A program made the position numbers and the translations under genes. 64,000 bases of DNA from Mucilaginibacter aurantiaciroseus (lineage in GTDB: Bacteria; Bacteroidota; Bacteroidia; Sphingobacteriales; Sphingobacteriaceae), in assembly GCF_024055595.1 (NCBI RefSeq), contig NZ_JAMXOF010000004.1, positions 124,001 through 188,000 on the forward strand, in the 5' to 3' direction. The notes below the pieces were generated by a model. The model had not been told where the DNA came from, did not search any database, and saw only the letters and a list, made by a program, of their open reading frames with translations. Below, piece by piece: positions 8,036-17,500 of this stretch. The first letter of the stretch is position 1. Every line of letters begins with the position of its first letter.

Positions 8036-10363
8036 ATGAACAAATACTTACTAACGGTAACGGCTTTGGCGATGGCTTTGGGAACCAACGCACAGCAAAA
8101 TGCCCCCATAACCGCTAAGGATTATGAGCGTGCCGAGGTTTTTTTAGGCTACAATACTTCCCCTTTGGTTGCCAGGGCAAACGTTTCCCCTAATTGGCTC
8201 CCGGGCGATAAATTCTGGTATAGTGTATCAACCGCGCAAGGCAACGAATTTATACTGGTTGACCCCGCTAAAAAAACACGTACCACCGCGTTCGATTCAC
8301 AGGAACTTGCCGCAGCTTTATCAACCGCAACCGGCAAAACTTATGATGCTAACAAATTGCCATTTCAAAGCATTAATTATTCGGCCGATGGCAAATCTGT
8401 TTTATTTTCTGTAGATGCTAAAAAATGGGCATATAACCCGGCAACTAACCAGTTGACCGCCGATACTTCAAAAGCTGTTGCGGGTAAAACGGCTACTTTA
8501 ACAGGCCGTGCCGCACGTGGTGGTGGCAACGAGGTGATGTCGCCCGATTGTAGCAAAGCTGTTTTTATAAAAGACTATAACCTTTGGGTGCGTGATGTCG
8601 CCAGCGGCAAACAAACCCAACTGACTACCGATGGCGTAAAAGATTTTGGCTATGCCACCGACAACGCCGGATGGACCATGAGCGACAGGCCGATTGTATC
8701 GTGGTCGCCTGACTCTAAGAAAGTGGCAACCTTTCAGCAGGACCAGCGAAAGGTGAGCGACATGTACCTGGTTACTACCAACGTGGGTAAACCAACCTTA
8801 ATGTCCTGGAAATATCCATTGCCGGGAGATAAAGATATTGTTACTATCCAACGGGTTATTATTGATGTAGAGAACCCAAAAGTTATCCGCTTTAATATCG
8901 CGCCCGATCCGCACCGTGCTACGCTGAGCGATGATATAGCCAGCAGCGGCAGCTTTGATGATGCCGACTGGAAAGCCGATGGCAGCGAGTTTGCATTTGT
9001 ATCAACCTCTCGCGACCATAAGAATGAGAAATTCCGAATAGCAAATGCCACTACCGGTGCCGTACGCGAGGTATTTGAAGAAACCGTTAAAACTCAATAT
9101 GAATCGGGTTGGGACGCCATCAACTGGCGTTACCTGCCTGCATCTAAAGAGATCATTTGGTTCTCGGAACGCGACAACTGGGGGCACCTGTACCTTTACG
9201 ATGCCACAACCGGCAAACTAAAGAACCAGATCACTAAAGGCGATTTTGTAGTTACTAAACTGCTAAAAGTTGATAAAAAAACCCGTACCCTATACTTTAC
9301 TGCAGGTGGCCGCGAGCCGGGCAACCCATACTTTTCACACTTTTATAAAATTGGTTTCAATGGTAAAGGTTTAACCTTGCTGACGCCAGAGGCTGGCAAC
9401 CACAATGTTAACTTCTCCCCAAATGAAAATTACTTTGTGGATACCTACTCACAGCCCGATGTACCGCCGGTTACCGTTCTGCGCGATATGAAAGGCAACT
9501 TGTTAGCCACTTTAGAAAAAACGGACGTATCGAGGCTTGCCGCTACAGGCTGGAAAGCGCCTGCTCCTGTTAAACTAAAAGCACATGATGGCACAACCGA
9601 TATTTATGGCCTGGTATTTACGCCAACCAAAATGGATGCAGGTAAAAAATATCCGGTTATAGATTATATTTACCCTGGCCCGCAAGGTGGTGGTGTAGGT
9701 AGCTGGTCGTTCATCGCATCCCGTGGCGACCACCAGGCACTTGCCGAACTGGGCTTTATTGTTGTAGTGATAGAAGGCACCAGCAACCCGCTACGTTCAA
9801 AAAGCTTTCATGATATGAACTATGGTAATATGGGCGACAACACCCTGCCGGATCAGATTACAGGCATTAAGCAGTTAGCTGCCAAATACCCTATAGATAC
9901 TACTAAAGTGGGTATCTGGGGGCACTCTGGTGGTGGTTTTGCTACTGCTACCGCGATGTTTAAATACCCTGATTTCTTTAAGGTAGGGATCTCAGAATCT
10001 GGCAACCACGAGAACCGCAACTACGAGGATGATTGGGGCGAACGCTACAATGGTTTAGTAGAAAACTCAAACTACGATGCACAGGCAAACCAAAACTTTG
10101 CCAAAAACCTAAAGGGTAAACTGATGCTTGCCCACGGTATGATGGACAACAACGTGCCACCATACAACACCCTGTTAGTTGCCGAAGCATTGGAGAAAGC
10201 CAACAAAAGCTTCGACCTGGTGATATTCCCTAACAGCGCGCATGGATACGGCCAGTATTCATACTACATGATGCGCCGCCGCTGGGATTATTTTGTGAAG
10301 AACCTGTTAGGTGCCGAGCCACCTTATGATTACGTTCTTGGGCCCAAATCGACCAAACGCTAA
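8036..10363 (+). CDS. dipeptidyl-peptidase IV-like S9 peptidase, exported
   Basis: A 20-residue signal peptide (MNKYLLTVTALAMALGTNAQ) precedes an eight-bladed-propeller domain and a C-terminal alpha/beta hydrolase of the prolyl oligopeptidase family. The catalytic triad is visible: Ser at about 631 in GHSGGG, Asp about 704 in MMDNNVPP and His about 736 in SAHGYG. Bacteroidota DPP-IV enzymes release X-Pro dipeptides from peptides in the periplasm. Total length of 775 residues is slightly longer than average but typical. A terminator follows directly, so it is a single-gene unit. Confidence 0.92.
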   Translation: MNKYLLTVTALAMALGTNAQQNAPITAKDYERAEVFLGYNTSPLVARANVSPNWLPGDKFWYSVSTAQGNEFILVDPAKKTRTTAFDSQELAAALSTATGKTYDANKLPFQSINYSADGKSVLFSVDAKKWAYNPATNQLTADTSKAVAGKTATLTGRAARGGGNEVMSPDCSKAVFIKDYNLWVRDVASGKQTQLTTDGVKDFGYATDNAGWTMSDRPIVSWSPDSKKVATFQQDQRKVSDMYLVTTNVGKPTLMSWKYPLPGDKDIVTIQRVIIDVENPKVIRFNIAPDPHRATLSDDIASSGSFDDADWKADGSEFAFVSTSRDHKNEKFRIANATTGAVREVFEETVKTQYESGWDAINWRYLPASKEIIWFSERDNWGHLYLYDATTGKLKNQITKGDFVVTKLLKVDKKTRTLYFTAGGREPGNPYFSHFYKIGFNGKGLTLLTPEAGNHNVNFSPNENYFVDTYSQPDVPPVTVLRDMKGNLLATLEKTDVSRLAATGWKAPAPVKLKAHDGTTDIYGLVFTPTKMDAGKKYPVIDYIYPGPQGGGVGSWSFIASRGDHQALAELGFIVVVIEGTSNPLRSKSFHDMNYGNMGDNTLPDQITGIKQLAAKYPIDTTKVGIWGHSGGGFATATAMFKYPDFFKVGISESGNHENRNYEDDWGERYNGLVENSNYDAQANQNFAKNLKGKLMLAHGMMDNNVPPYNTLLVAEALEKANKSFDLVIFPNSAHGYGQYSYYMMRRRWDYFVKNLLGAEPPYDYVLGPKSTKR

Positions 10364-10385
10364 ATCAGCGAAAAATACCAATAGT

Positions 10386-10414
10386 AAAGCCCCGATCACA
10401 TCGGGGCTTTTTTT
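10386..10414 (+). terminator. Rho-independent terminator
   Basis: Stem AAAGCCCCGAT (10386-10396), loop CAC, complementary arm to 10410, then TTTT. It lies 22 bp after the S9 peptidase stop. Confidence 0.9.
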
Positions 10415-10419
10415 GTAAA

Positions 10420-10909
10420 TTATTGTGCCGATGGCGGAGGCGTTTTTGTACCCCAATTTGTATTGGGCTGGCTGCCCATCACAAAGGTTAGCTTGCCGCC
10501 TTTTATTAATTCATCGCGGTAAAGCCAGCAATTATCAAGCGGCGTGCCATTAAACTCGGCTGATTGGATGTATAAATTGTCCCTACCGTTGTTTTCGGTT
10601 TCGATAATTAGGATTTTGCCATCGCCCAGTTTAATGGTTGCTTTGACAAATATCGGGCTGCCCAATTCAATTATCGGGCGCAGGTCTGTAAAACCTTTCA
10701 CATCAAACAGGCTCAAAGCATTTATTACATACTTGGAACCAAGTTGCCCCCGGTCTTCGTCCTTCCCGTAACCATAACCGTGGGTAGGTTCGATACCGTA
10801 AAATTCCTGACCTATAAGCCTTGCCCATTTTTGCGTTAGCCATGGCTAGCCCAAGAAATTGAATAACCAGCTCAGTTGTTCTGCCTGCTCTAATGTAACA
10901 CTTAAAATT
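10420..10909 (-). pseudogene. GH92 alpha-mannosidase C-terminal remnant with a nonsense codon
   Basis: The frame ending at 10420 carries the C-terminal signature of family GH92 exo-acting alpha-mannosidases: IGQEFYGIEPTHGYGYGKDE, then DRGQLGSKYVINALSLFDVK, the PIIELGSPIFVKATIKLGDG strand and a GGKLTFVMG end. The acidic KDEDRGQ stretch corresponds to the family's catalytic-base region. Going upstream the frame meets a TAG at 10846-10848, yet the same frame beyond it still reads like GH92 (LEQAEQLSWLFNFLG) to about 10909. Roughly 600 residues expected upstream are missing; 10910-11074 shows nothing recognisable. This is a truncated, mutated gene. Confidence 0.85.
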
Positions 10910-11074
10910 ATTTGATTAGTTGAGTACTAAGAACAGCCCCGGCTTAACTAATATTTAAATTATTTGACTCATTATGGGTGTAAATAACATACGTTTTAAA
11001 ATGAGAAACTAAGAAAAACGCTCAACTTAACAGATATTAATATCTAAATATTATTTACAGGAAATATTTGCGTG

Positions 11075-12595
11075 TTACTTTATATAACCGCCTTGGTTAT
11101 CAAGTTCTTTTAAGAACTTTTCAGCATTCGCCAAATGTTTATCACGCTTTTCGGAAGCCATTTTATCGAAGGTTTTAACGAGCATGCCCAGCCTCGGGTT
11201 TTGCAGGAAGAAGTTGCGATGCACATGCATAAACCGCCAGAACATGCCATCCCAGGTTTCCTGCCAGTCGCCTTTTGGCCAGTCGCCCATTTTCAAGAGA
11301 TAGTTGCTACCGCTGATATAGGGCTTGGTTGTCATCAGCCCGCCATCGGCAAACTGCGTCATACTATAGGTATTGGGCACCATTACCCAGTCGTAGGCAT
11401 CAATATACATCTCCATAAACCATTGATAAACTTGGTCCGGGTCAAACTCGCAAAGCAGCATAAAATTGCCCATTACCATCAGCCGTTCTATATGGTGACT
11501 GTAGCCTGTATGCAAAAGCTTTTTAATAACCACATCTACCGGCACAATCCCGGTTTCTCCTTTCCAGAATGAGGCGGGAATCTTCCTTTTAAAGCCCCAG
11601 TAGTTTTTGGTACGTTGTTTTACCCCTTCGCGCTCGTAAACAATATGGATAAACTCACGCCAGCCCATAATTTGGCGAATAAAACCCTCGAGTGAGTTTA
11701 GCGGGATACTATTCTCTGCGGCAAAATCAAGCGCCCCATCAATCACCTGCTGCGGGTTTAGCAGGCCAATATTAAGCATGGGCGTGAGTACCGAATGATA
11801 CAGGAAACTTTGTTGCGACACCATTGCATCTTCATAGATCCCAAAGTTATGGAAACGCTGTTTTAGAAAGTTTTGCAGCCATTGCTCAGCCTCCTGATAA
11901 TTAACCGGGTAAAAGCCACCAAGGTTACCAAACGGCGATGCGGTGCCTCCGTAATTGTCCGGATACTGTTTATCAACCCATTGCTGCGCATCGGTTACGT
12001 ACTTGTTTTCGGCAGGTACATCTAACACGGGCACCGCTTCATTTTTTGGAAACTTCAACCTATTTTCGCTGTCGTATGTCCATTTGCCGCCTAAGGGTTT
12101 GTCATTGGCTTCAATTAGTATTTTGCGCTGTTTCCGCTGTGCGATATAAAAATCGGTTTGGAAATAGGTTTTGCGGCCATCAAAATAATCGGCCACCTCA
12201 TCGGTGCTGTTGAGGTAATTGGGACTGCGGTATTTTGCTAACGCGATGTTATATTTAGCGCAGCCGCTATCTAAACGTTTCTCCAGCCAATAGTCAGCAA
12301 CATCGGCATAGTGGATTTTCTCCACCCCTTGTTTAGCCAGGTGCGGAATAAGTTTACGTACATCACAAAGTTTTTCCGTAGCTTCAATATACTCTATTTT
12401 GAAGCCTTTATCCCGCAAAAAATCAGCATAAAACTGCATGGATGCGCGGTGGAGCACCAGTTTCATTTTATGAAAAGTAAATTGGTTAAAATAAAGCTCC
12501 TCTTCTATCAGATAAACCAAACGATCATCTTTCACGGCCGGATGCTTCTCAAACAACTGGTGCGGAAAAATTAACGTGATACTTGTTGCGTGCAT
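11075..12595 (-). CDS. photolyase/cryptochrome-related protein (FeS-BCP type)
   Basis: The 506-residue protein starts MHATSITLIFPHQLFEKHPA and matches the deoxyribodipyrimidine photolyase-related family (FeS bacterial cryptochromes and photolyases, (6-4) repair type). It has an N-terminal Rossmann region followed by a helical FAD-binding domain with SYHHIERLMVMGNFMLLCEF and a C-terminal segment with PNTYSMTQFADGGLMTTKPY typical of the family. The role would be light-driven repair of UV photoproducts. The gene is intact although both neighbours are dead: GH92 on one side, a DUF3108-like remnant on the other. It appears to be monocistronic. Confidence 0.85.
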   Translation of the reverse strand: MHATSITLIFPHQLFEKHPAVKDDRLVYLIEEELYFNQFTFHKMKLVLHRASMQFYADFLRDKGFKIEYIEATEKLCDVRKLIPHLAKQGVEKIHYADVADYWLEKRLDSGCAKYNIALAKYRSPNYLNSTDEVADYFDGRKTYFQTDFYIAQRKQRKILIEANDKPLGGKWTYDSENRLKFPKNEAVPVLDVPAENKYVTDAQQWVDKQYPDNYGGTASPFGNLGGFYPVNYQEAEQWLQNFLKQRFHNFGIYEDAMVSQQSFLYHSVLTPMLNIGLLNPQQVIDGALDFAAENSIPLNSLEGFIRQIMGWREFIHIVYEREGVKQRTKNYWGFKRKIPASFWKGETGIVPVDVVIKKLLHTGYSHHIERLMVMGNFMLLCEFDPDQVYQWFMEMYIDAYDWVMVPNTYSMTQFADGGLMTTKPYISGSNYLLKMGDWPKGDWQETWDGMFWRFMHVHRNFFLQNPRLGMLVKTFDKMASEKRDKHLANAEKFLKELDNQGGYIK

Positions 12596-12682
12596 AGTTT
12601 CAGAACATGTTGTAAAGGCAAATTGTTCTACTTACCAAACCTTAAAAATACATTATATATTGCATCGGGCTTTTTTTTTCTT

Positions 12683-13312
12683 CTAACGGAAACCACCGGG
12701 GAAAACAACTTTCTCCTTTATAAACCCGTGGCCTTTTTTACTGATTTAAAATGTTTTGGTGGCGTGCTGGCCTTTGTAATTGCTTTCATTAAAAAGTTTC
12801 CAGCAATCAACCTTTTGGTTATCCATGGCCATCATCACTTCGCTGCCAATTACTTTATAAATTATATAATCGGGTTTGCCCAAGCCTGCATCATAAAAAT
12901 TGATGGCAAAGGTTTTACCTGTAGCCAATGGCAGCATCTGGAAAGTTCCCATATCCAGATTCCAGTTAAAGTTGGGCGAGGTAAAATCCAGCTAAAAATC
13001 TTTTGCATTATTACTTGCAACCGTATCTGCACCTTTAATTTTATCGGCATTCCAATACTACGCCCGGTTTTTACCGGCAACGTTTTCGGCATGATATATT
13101 GGCGCGAAATCGCTCATGCGGTTTACCAAGTAAACCATGCGGTAGCTGGTGCTATCGCTGCCATACCAATGCTGGCTGGTTACCAATACCTGCTGACCAG
13201 CCCGTGTTTCTACTTTGGTATCGCGCAGCCAAAGCCAATAACCCAAGTTCTTTGTTTTCTTGGGCGATTGAAAATAAACCAAATATTGGCGCAAGCCAAG
13301 CTTTAAGGTAGC
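12683..13312 (-). pseudogene. DUF3108-like periplasmic protein remnant, three in-frame stops
   Basis: One continuous minus-strand frame from about 13312 to a TAG at 12683-12685 reads as a single protein broken by stops at 13058-13060 (TAG), 12992-12994 (TAG) and 12746-12748 (TAA). Recognisable phrases are LGYWLWLRDTKVETRAGQQV, LVTSQHWYGSDSTSYRMVY, SDFAPIYHAENV, then after the first stop YWNADKIKGADTVA, then LDFTSPNFNWNLDMGTFQML, and after the third stop ISKKGHGF. Similar proteins in this phylum are exported, of unknown function. The N-terminus with its signal peptide is gone. No frameshift is needed, only three nonsense codons plus 5' truncation. A 238-codon plus-strand frame over the same DNA is its antisense shadow. 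Confidence 0.75.
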
Positions 13313-13324
13313 AGTGTTTAAGCG

Positions 13325-13761
13325 ATGAGCGACATTATGCACTACTTTGTCGACGAAAGCCCCAAACAAGAAGCTAACCTGGGTACCAAGATTTAATTCC
13401 TAAAGAATTATATAACGTTGCAAAAGATTTGCATTCGCTATGATATTGATCTCATTTTCACCAAAGATTGCAATACCGCCCAAGTTACTGATGACCTTTG
13501 TAGAGAACATTTTAAGCATGGCATTGATAAAAGCAGCAGCACTAATAAAAAATAGAGATCTCGCTAACTCAGCAAAATGGCAGGCTGATATTCACTACAA
13601 GCAACACAATTAACCGAGATACGTTAAATGCAGTGTAAACGGGGTTTGATATCGAAAACCTGCGCAAGCGGCTAATGCTGCTTTACGGCAATAATTTTGA
13701 ATTAAACGTTGAAAATAAAGGCGATATTTATGTGGCAAACCTAAACATCCCACTGGCATAA
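13325..13761 (+). pseudogene. LytS-type histidine kinase remnant
   Basis: Scattered frames reconstruct the C-terminal half of a LytS/YehU-family sensor kinase: SDIMHYFVDESPKQEANLGT, a stop, FLKNYITLQKI, IDLIFTKDCNTAQV, FKHGIDKSSST, then after a frame change KIEISLTQQNGRLIFTTSN, a stop, and IENLRKRLMLLYGNNFEL to VANLNIPLA and TAA. The His-box half and all transmembrane segments are missing, and the N-box region looks internally deleted. At least two nonsense codons and one frameshift are present. It is immediately followed by the partner regulator remnant. Confidence 0.8.
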
Positions 13762-14460
13762 ATTTAAAGTATATCATTATCGACGACGAGCCCAACGCGG
13801 TTAAACTGATGGAGGTGATTATTGGGCAAACCACCCAATGGTAGCTTTTGGGTAAATACTACAACGCCCTGGAGGCAATGAATTTCCTGAAAAAGCAAAC
13901 TGTTGATTTTATCTTTCCGGATATTAATATGCCATACCTTACCGGGATGGAACTGGCCGGCCTGCTCCCCAAAGAAACCAAAATTGTATTCACTACCGCT
14001 TATATACCGAGTATACCGCAGATAGTTACGCTTTCCAAACTATCCACTAACTGTAAAACCTATTACATTAAAACGTTTCCTGTCTGCCACCCAAAAAATT
14101 GAGGCTGCATTTGGTAAACAGCCGGTTGCAGAAAGCAAAGCCGATGAGGGCTACTTCTTTGTAAAAACAGGCAAAACCCTACGCAAGATCCTGCTGGATG
14201 AGATGCTTTATTTTGAAGGAGAAAAAGAATACGCGCGCATGATTACCGGTGCCGAGGAGTTATTGATCTACCGCCGTTTAAAAGATATTGAAGAGCAGCT
14301 ATTATCACCTTTTGTGCGGGTGCACAACTCTTATATCGTCAACACCAAATTGCTCAGTTAAATACAGGATAACCATATTTACATTGGCGATAAACAGATT
14401 CCGGTTAGTGAAAATTTTAGAAATAGTTTTATACCGGTAATAAAGGAGAGGATGTTTTAG
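13758..14460 (+). pseudogene. LytTR response regulator remnant
   Basis: The frame opens with an ATA where an ATG is expected (ATA AAT TTA AAG), then reads YIIIDDEPNAVKLMEVII-like receiver sequence, a TAG at 13842-13844, and LLGKYYNALEAMNFLKKQ followed by DFIFPDINMPYLTGMEL, which retains the phospho-acceptor Asp. The frame then shifts twice between about 14000 and 14050 before resuming as PITLKRFLSATQKIEAAFG. The LytTR DNA-binding domain (DEMLYFEGEKEYARMI, SPFVRVHNSYIVNTK) follows, with a TAA at 14359-14361 before the original end at 14460. The regulator is dead. Kinase and regulator formed an operon with overlapping stop and start. Confidence 0.85.
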
Positions 14461-14480
14461 GAGCCTTATTAAAACACACT

Positions 14481-14573
14481 TCATTGCAAGCGATAGCGTG
14501 GCAATCCCCTACTTACAGAGCCGCAGACAAATCTACCGAAGATTGCAACGTTGCTATAGTTCCTCGCAATAAC
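14481..14573. repeat. palindromic interspersed repeat, family A copy 1
   Basis: About 93 bp with imperfect inverted arms (TCATTGCAAGCGATAGCG near one end, TTGCTATAGTTCCTCGCAAT near the other) and inner GGCAATC/GATTGC pairing. Its 71-bp core matches 24094-24164 in the opposite orientation with only a handful of differences. Confidence 0.75.
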
Positions 14574-14598
14574 ACTTTTTTTTGACCATGTGAGTTAC

Positions 14599-15618
14599 CT
14601 ACGATTCCGTCAATTCTCCCCTTAGATCCTTTTCCAAACAGCGTTTTACCTCTTTAGGGTCATCAAGTTGGCCAAGCAGGTACATCATTTTGGTGACGGC
14701 TGCTTCGTAGGTCATATCGTAACCGTTGGCTACGCCGATGTCTTTAAGCTGTTTGCTGGTTTCGTAGCGGCCAAGCTCAACAGTACCCACTTTACATTGC
14801 GAAATATCAAGGATCACTTTGCCGTTATCGATAGCGTTTTTCAGCAGGTCGATAAACCATTGGTCGGTAGTGGTATTACCGGCGCCGAAAGTTTCCATTA
14901 CAATACCGCGTACATCGGCACCTAAAATGGTTTCCACAACCTTAGGACTAATACCGGGATAAAGTTTTAGTACCGCTACATCGTTAACCAACGTGTTATG
15001 AATTTTCAACGGACCTGTTCCAGGTTCGCGGATGTCGTTCACGCTAAAACGCAGGTGCACGCCAGACTCGGCCAGTATTGGGTAATTTGGCGAGCGGAAT
15101 GCTTCGAATTTTGATGAATTATATTTGAACGCGCGGTTACCACGAAACAGTTTGTAATCAAAATAGATACAAACCTCGGGCACACGCGATTTATCGTTCT
15201 TTTTAGCTTTTGCTATCTCTATCGAAGTCATCAGGTTTTCCTTTGCATCGGTACGTACCGCGCTGATGGGTAACTGCGACCCGGTGAAAATTACCGGCTT
15301 GTCCAGATTTTGCAGCATAAAGCTTAGCGCTGATGCAGTAAAAGCCATCGTATCCGATCCGTGTAATATTACAAAGCCGTCCACCTCGTCGTAATTGGCT
15401 TCTATAAGCGCGGCAAGTTCGGCCCAAACTTCGGGGTTCATGTTCGATGAATCGATGATATGCTCAAACGAGTGCACCTTAATTTTACAATTAAGCTTTT
15501 CCAGTTCGGGCACGTTATCCATTATCTGTTCAAAGTTGATGGGTACCAACGTTTTTGTAACAGGGTCGCTCATCATACCAATTGTCCCTCCGGTATAGAT
15601 GATCAATATCTGGCTCAT
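14599..15618 (-). CDS. ansA: type I (cytoplasmic) L-asparaginase
   Basis: The 339-residue protein begins SQILIIYTGGTIGMM, where the TGGTIG motif holds the first catalytic Thr, and contains VILHGSDTMAFTASALSFML with the second catalytic Thr-Asp pair. No signal peptide is present, so it belongs to the cytoplasmic AnsA class that converts asparagine to aspartate and ammonia. It follows tatD after 33 bp on the same strand and could be cotranscribed with it (order on the minus strand: tatD upstream is at lower coordinates, so ansA comes first). Length is typical. Confidence 0.9.
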   Translation of the reverse strand: MSQILIIYTGGTIGMMSDPVTKTLVPINFEQIMDNVPELEKLNCKIKVHSFEHIIDSSNMNPEVWAELAALIEANYDEVDGFVILHGSDTMAFTASALSFMLQNLDKPVIFTGSQLPISAVRTDAKENLMTSIEIAKAKKNDKSRVPEVCIYFDYKLFRGNRAFKYNSSKFEAFRSPNYPILAESGVHLRFSVNDIREPGTGPLKIHNTLVNDVAVLKLYPGISPKVVETILGADVRGIVMETFGAGNTTTDQWFIDLLKNAIDNGKVILDISQCKVGTVELGRYETSKQLKDIGVANGYDMTYEAAVTKMMYLLGQLDDPKEVKRCLEKDLRGELTES

Positions 15619-15651
15619 TTGGGTCAGGTTTATACTGTAAAATAATATATA

Positions 15652-16419
15652 CTACACACCAAATATTGTTTTTGAATTTTGAGTGGTGATAGCTGCCACC
15701 TCTTCAATAGATACTTGGTATAGCTCCGCCACTTTTTGGGCTACGTAGGTTAAATAAGAGCTTTCGTTAGGTTTACCACGATACGGAACGGGTGTAAGGT
15801 ACGGAGAATCAGTTTCTAAAACCACATGCTTTAAATCAATTTGTGGTAATATCTTGTCCAGGCCCCCATTTTTGTAAGTAACTACACCGCCTATTCCCAA
15901 ATAAAAGCCCATTTCAGTGATTTTGTTGGCTTGCTCCAGCGTACCGGTAAAACAATGGAAAATGCCGCGCAGGTTCTCATCTTTACTATCCTGCAAAACC
16001 TGGTAAACCTCGTCGAACGCATCGCGGCAGTGGATCACTATGGGCATTTTCATGCTCTTTGCCCAATCTATCTGCAATTTAAACGCCTGGATCTGCTCGG
16101 TTAAAAAGGTTTTGTCCCAGTACAAGTCTATCCCAATTTCGCCAACGGCATACAACGGGTATTTATGTAACGATGCTACAATAAGCGATAGCTCGTGTTC
16201 CCAATCCTCCTTTACCGAACATGGGTGCAGGCCCAGCATCGCGTAACAGTTATCGGGATAAGCAGCCAGCAGATCAAACATCAGCGGTAGCGATGCGGCA
16301 TCAACATTGGGTAAAAACAAACGGCTTACGTTACTATCCAGGCAACGCTGCATTAAAGCCGTACGCTTATCTGCCTGGGTTTCGTAATATAAATGGGTAT
16401 GTGTGTCTGTAAATACCAT
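15652..16419 (-). CDS. tatD: TatD family hydrolase/deoxyribonuclease
   Basis: The 255-residue metal-dependent hydrolase opens with FTDTHTHLY (the HxH metal ligands), and has GEIGIDLYWD with the bridging Glu, PIVIHCRDA, GIFHCFTG and ETDSPYLTPVPYRG, all conserved in TatD enzymes. Members act as 3'-5' exonucleases on DNA and RNA and are linked to DNA repair. It lies 33 bp from ansA on the same strand and is transcribed toward lower coordinates after passing the FKBP gene region, from which it is separated by 30 bp. All metal ligands are seen. Confidence 0.92.
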   Translation of the reverse strand: MVFTDTHTHLYYETQADKRTALMQRCLDSNVSRLFLPNVDAASLPLMFDLLAAYPDNCYAMLGLHPCSVKEDWEHELSLIVASLHKYPLYAVGEIGIDLYWDKTFLTEQIQAFKLQIDWAKSMKMPIVIHCRDAFDEVYQVLQDSKDENLRGIFHCFTGTLEQANKITEMGFYLGIGGVVTYKNGGLDKILPQIDLKHVVLETDSPYLTPVPYRGKPNESSYLTYVAQKVAELYQVSIEEVAAITTQNSKTIFGV

Positions 16420-16449
16420 GGCACAAAAGTAAGAAAGGGGCTTTCTATA

Positions 16450-17448
16450 TTAATTTTTCTTTTTAGCTGAAGTTCGTTTTTTTAACGGCGCTCTTTTCTT
16501 TAACGGCGCTTTAGCTGCAGGTTTCACAGCATCGTGTTTAACCCTCACCACTTTTACCAGTTCTACATCAAATAGTAGTGTTGAGTATGGTTTGATATCA
16601 GCACCTGCACCACGCTCGCCATAAGCTAACGCCGATGGGATAATGAACGTTGCCTTAGAGCCTTCGTTAAGCAGAGCCAAACCTTCGTCCCAGCCTTTTA
16701 TTACACGGCCGGCACCTAAAGCAAAGCTAATAGGCTCGTACGTGCGGCCCGGCTGGTTTAAGCCACCGGCTTTTGCATCAGCCTCTACACTGCTATCAAA
16801 CGTTTTACCCTCTAATGTGCGGCCGGTATAGTTTACATATACGGTATCGCCATTAAGCGGTTTTGGTTTAATGCCTGCAGATCTAACCACGTAATGCAAA
16901 CCAGACGGTGTAGTTTTAGCAACAAGGCCATGGGTTTTAATGTAGTTGGCCAAAGTTACCATTTCAGTCGCTTTAACTTTTTCGCCTTCGGCTTTAACCT
17001 TTTCCATAGCGGCATTACGCTCGGCCATGGCTTCTTCTAAAGTTTGCGAGCTAATGATTTTTAATTTAAAAACAATGTTGCCACCTTTTTTTAATATCGG
17101 GGGCATCTCGGTTTCGTGGCCTTTAAAAACAGAATCAACCGGCACTTTCACTATCGCGCTATCGTTAACCGACATCAGCGGGAAAATATCCATCAGGTCG
17201 GCAACATTGGTTGACGGGTGGATCTGCGTTTTTATTGGCTGCCCCTGCTTGTAGGTACTAAACAATACCGAATCGGCATCGGTTGCCTGGATAGCGTTAA
17301 ACGTAATAACATTGTTCTGCTTTAGTTTTGCACCCGGGCTGCTGCTGATTATTTGATACTGCACACCCTTTGCGGTACGCTGAAACTGCGCGCTGGCCTT
17401 AAAGCCAAACAGGCAAAGTATTAAACCTAAAAAAATAGTACTCTTCAT
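16450..17448 (-). CDS. FKBP-type peptidyl-prolyl isomerase, exported, two-domain
   Basis: A signal peptide (MKSTIFLGLILCLFGFKASA) is followed by a degenerate FKBP-like domain (about residues 25-130), a charged helical linker (EAMAERNAAMEKVKAEGEK) and a canonical FKBP domain (TVYVNYTGRTLEGKTFDSS, GRVIKGWDEGLALLNEGSKA, IPSALAYGERGAG). The basic Lys/Arg-rich tail (APLKKRAPLKKR) is unusual. It probably folds envelope proteins in the periplasm. A paralog of the same layout lies upstream on the same strand, separated by a terminator hairpin, so the pair arose by duplication but is not a simple operon. Confidence 0.88.
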   Translation of the reverse strand: MKSTIFLGLILCLFGFKASAQFQRTAKGVQYQIISSSPGAKLKQNNVITFNAIQATDADSVLFSTYKQGQPIKTQIHPSTNVADLMDIFPLMSVNDSAIVKVPVDSVFKGHETEMPPILKKGGNIVFKLKIISSQTLEEAMAERNAAMEKVKAEGEKVKATEMVTLANYIKTHGLVAKTTPSGLHYVVRSAGIKPKPLNGDTVYVNYTGRTLEGKTFDSSVEADAKAGGLNQPGRTYEPISFALGAGRVIKGWDEGLALLNEGSKATFIIPSALAYGERGAGADIKPYSTLLFDVELVKVVRVKHDAVKPAAKAPLKKRAPLKKRTSAKKKN

Positions 17449-17451
17449 AAT

Positions 17452-17486
17452 AAAAAAAGCCTCCCGGGTATTCTCCGGAAGGCTGT
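17452..17486 (-). terminator. terminator between the two FKBP genes
   Basis: On the minus strand AGCCTTCCGG pairs with CCGGGAGGCT and is followed by a run of seven T. It ends the upstream FKBP gene's transcript 15 bp after its stop. Confidence 0.85.
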
Positions 17487-17500
17487 ATAAGTTTTATAAA

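Noticed and set aside
12590-13306. A 238-codon plus-strand frame
   Set aside because: It is the antisense of the DUF3108-like remnant, whose own frame has recognisable protein phrases; the plus frame has no such content.
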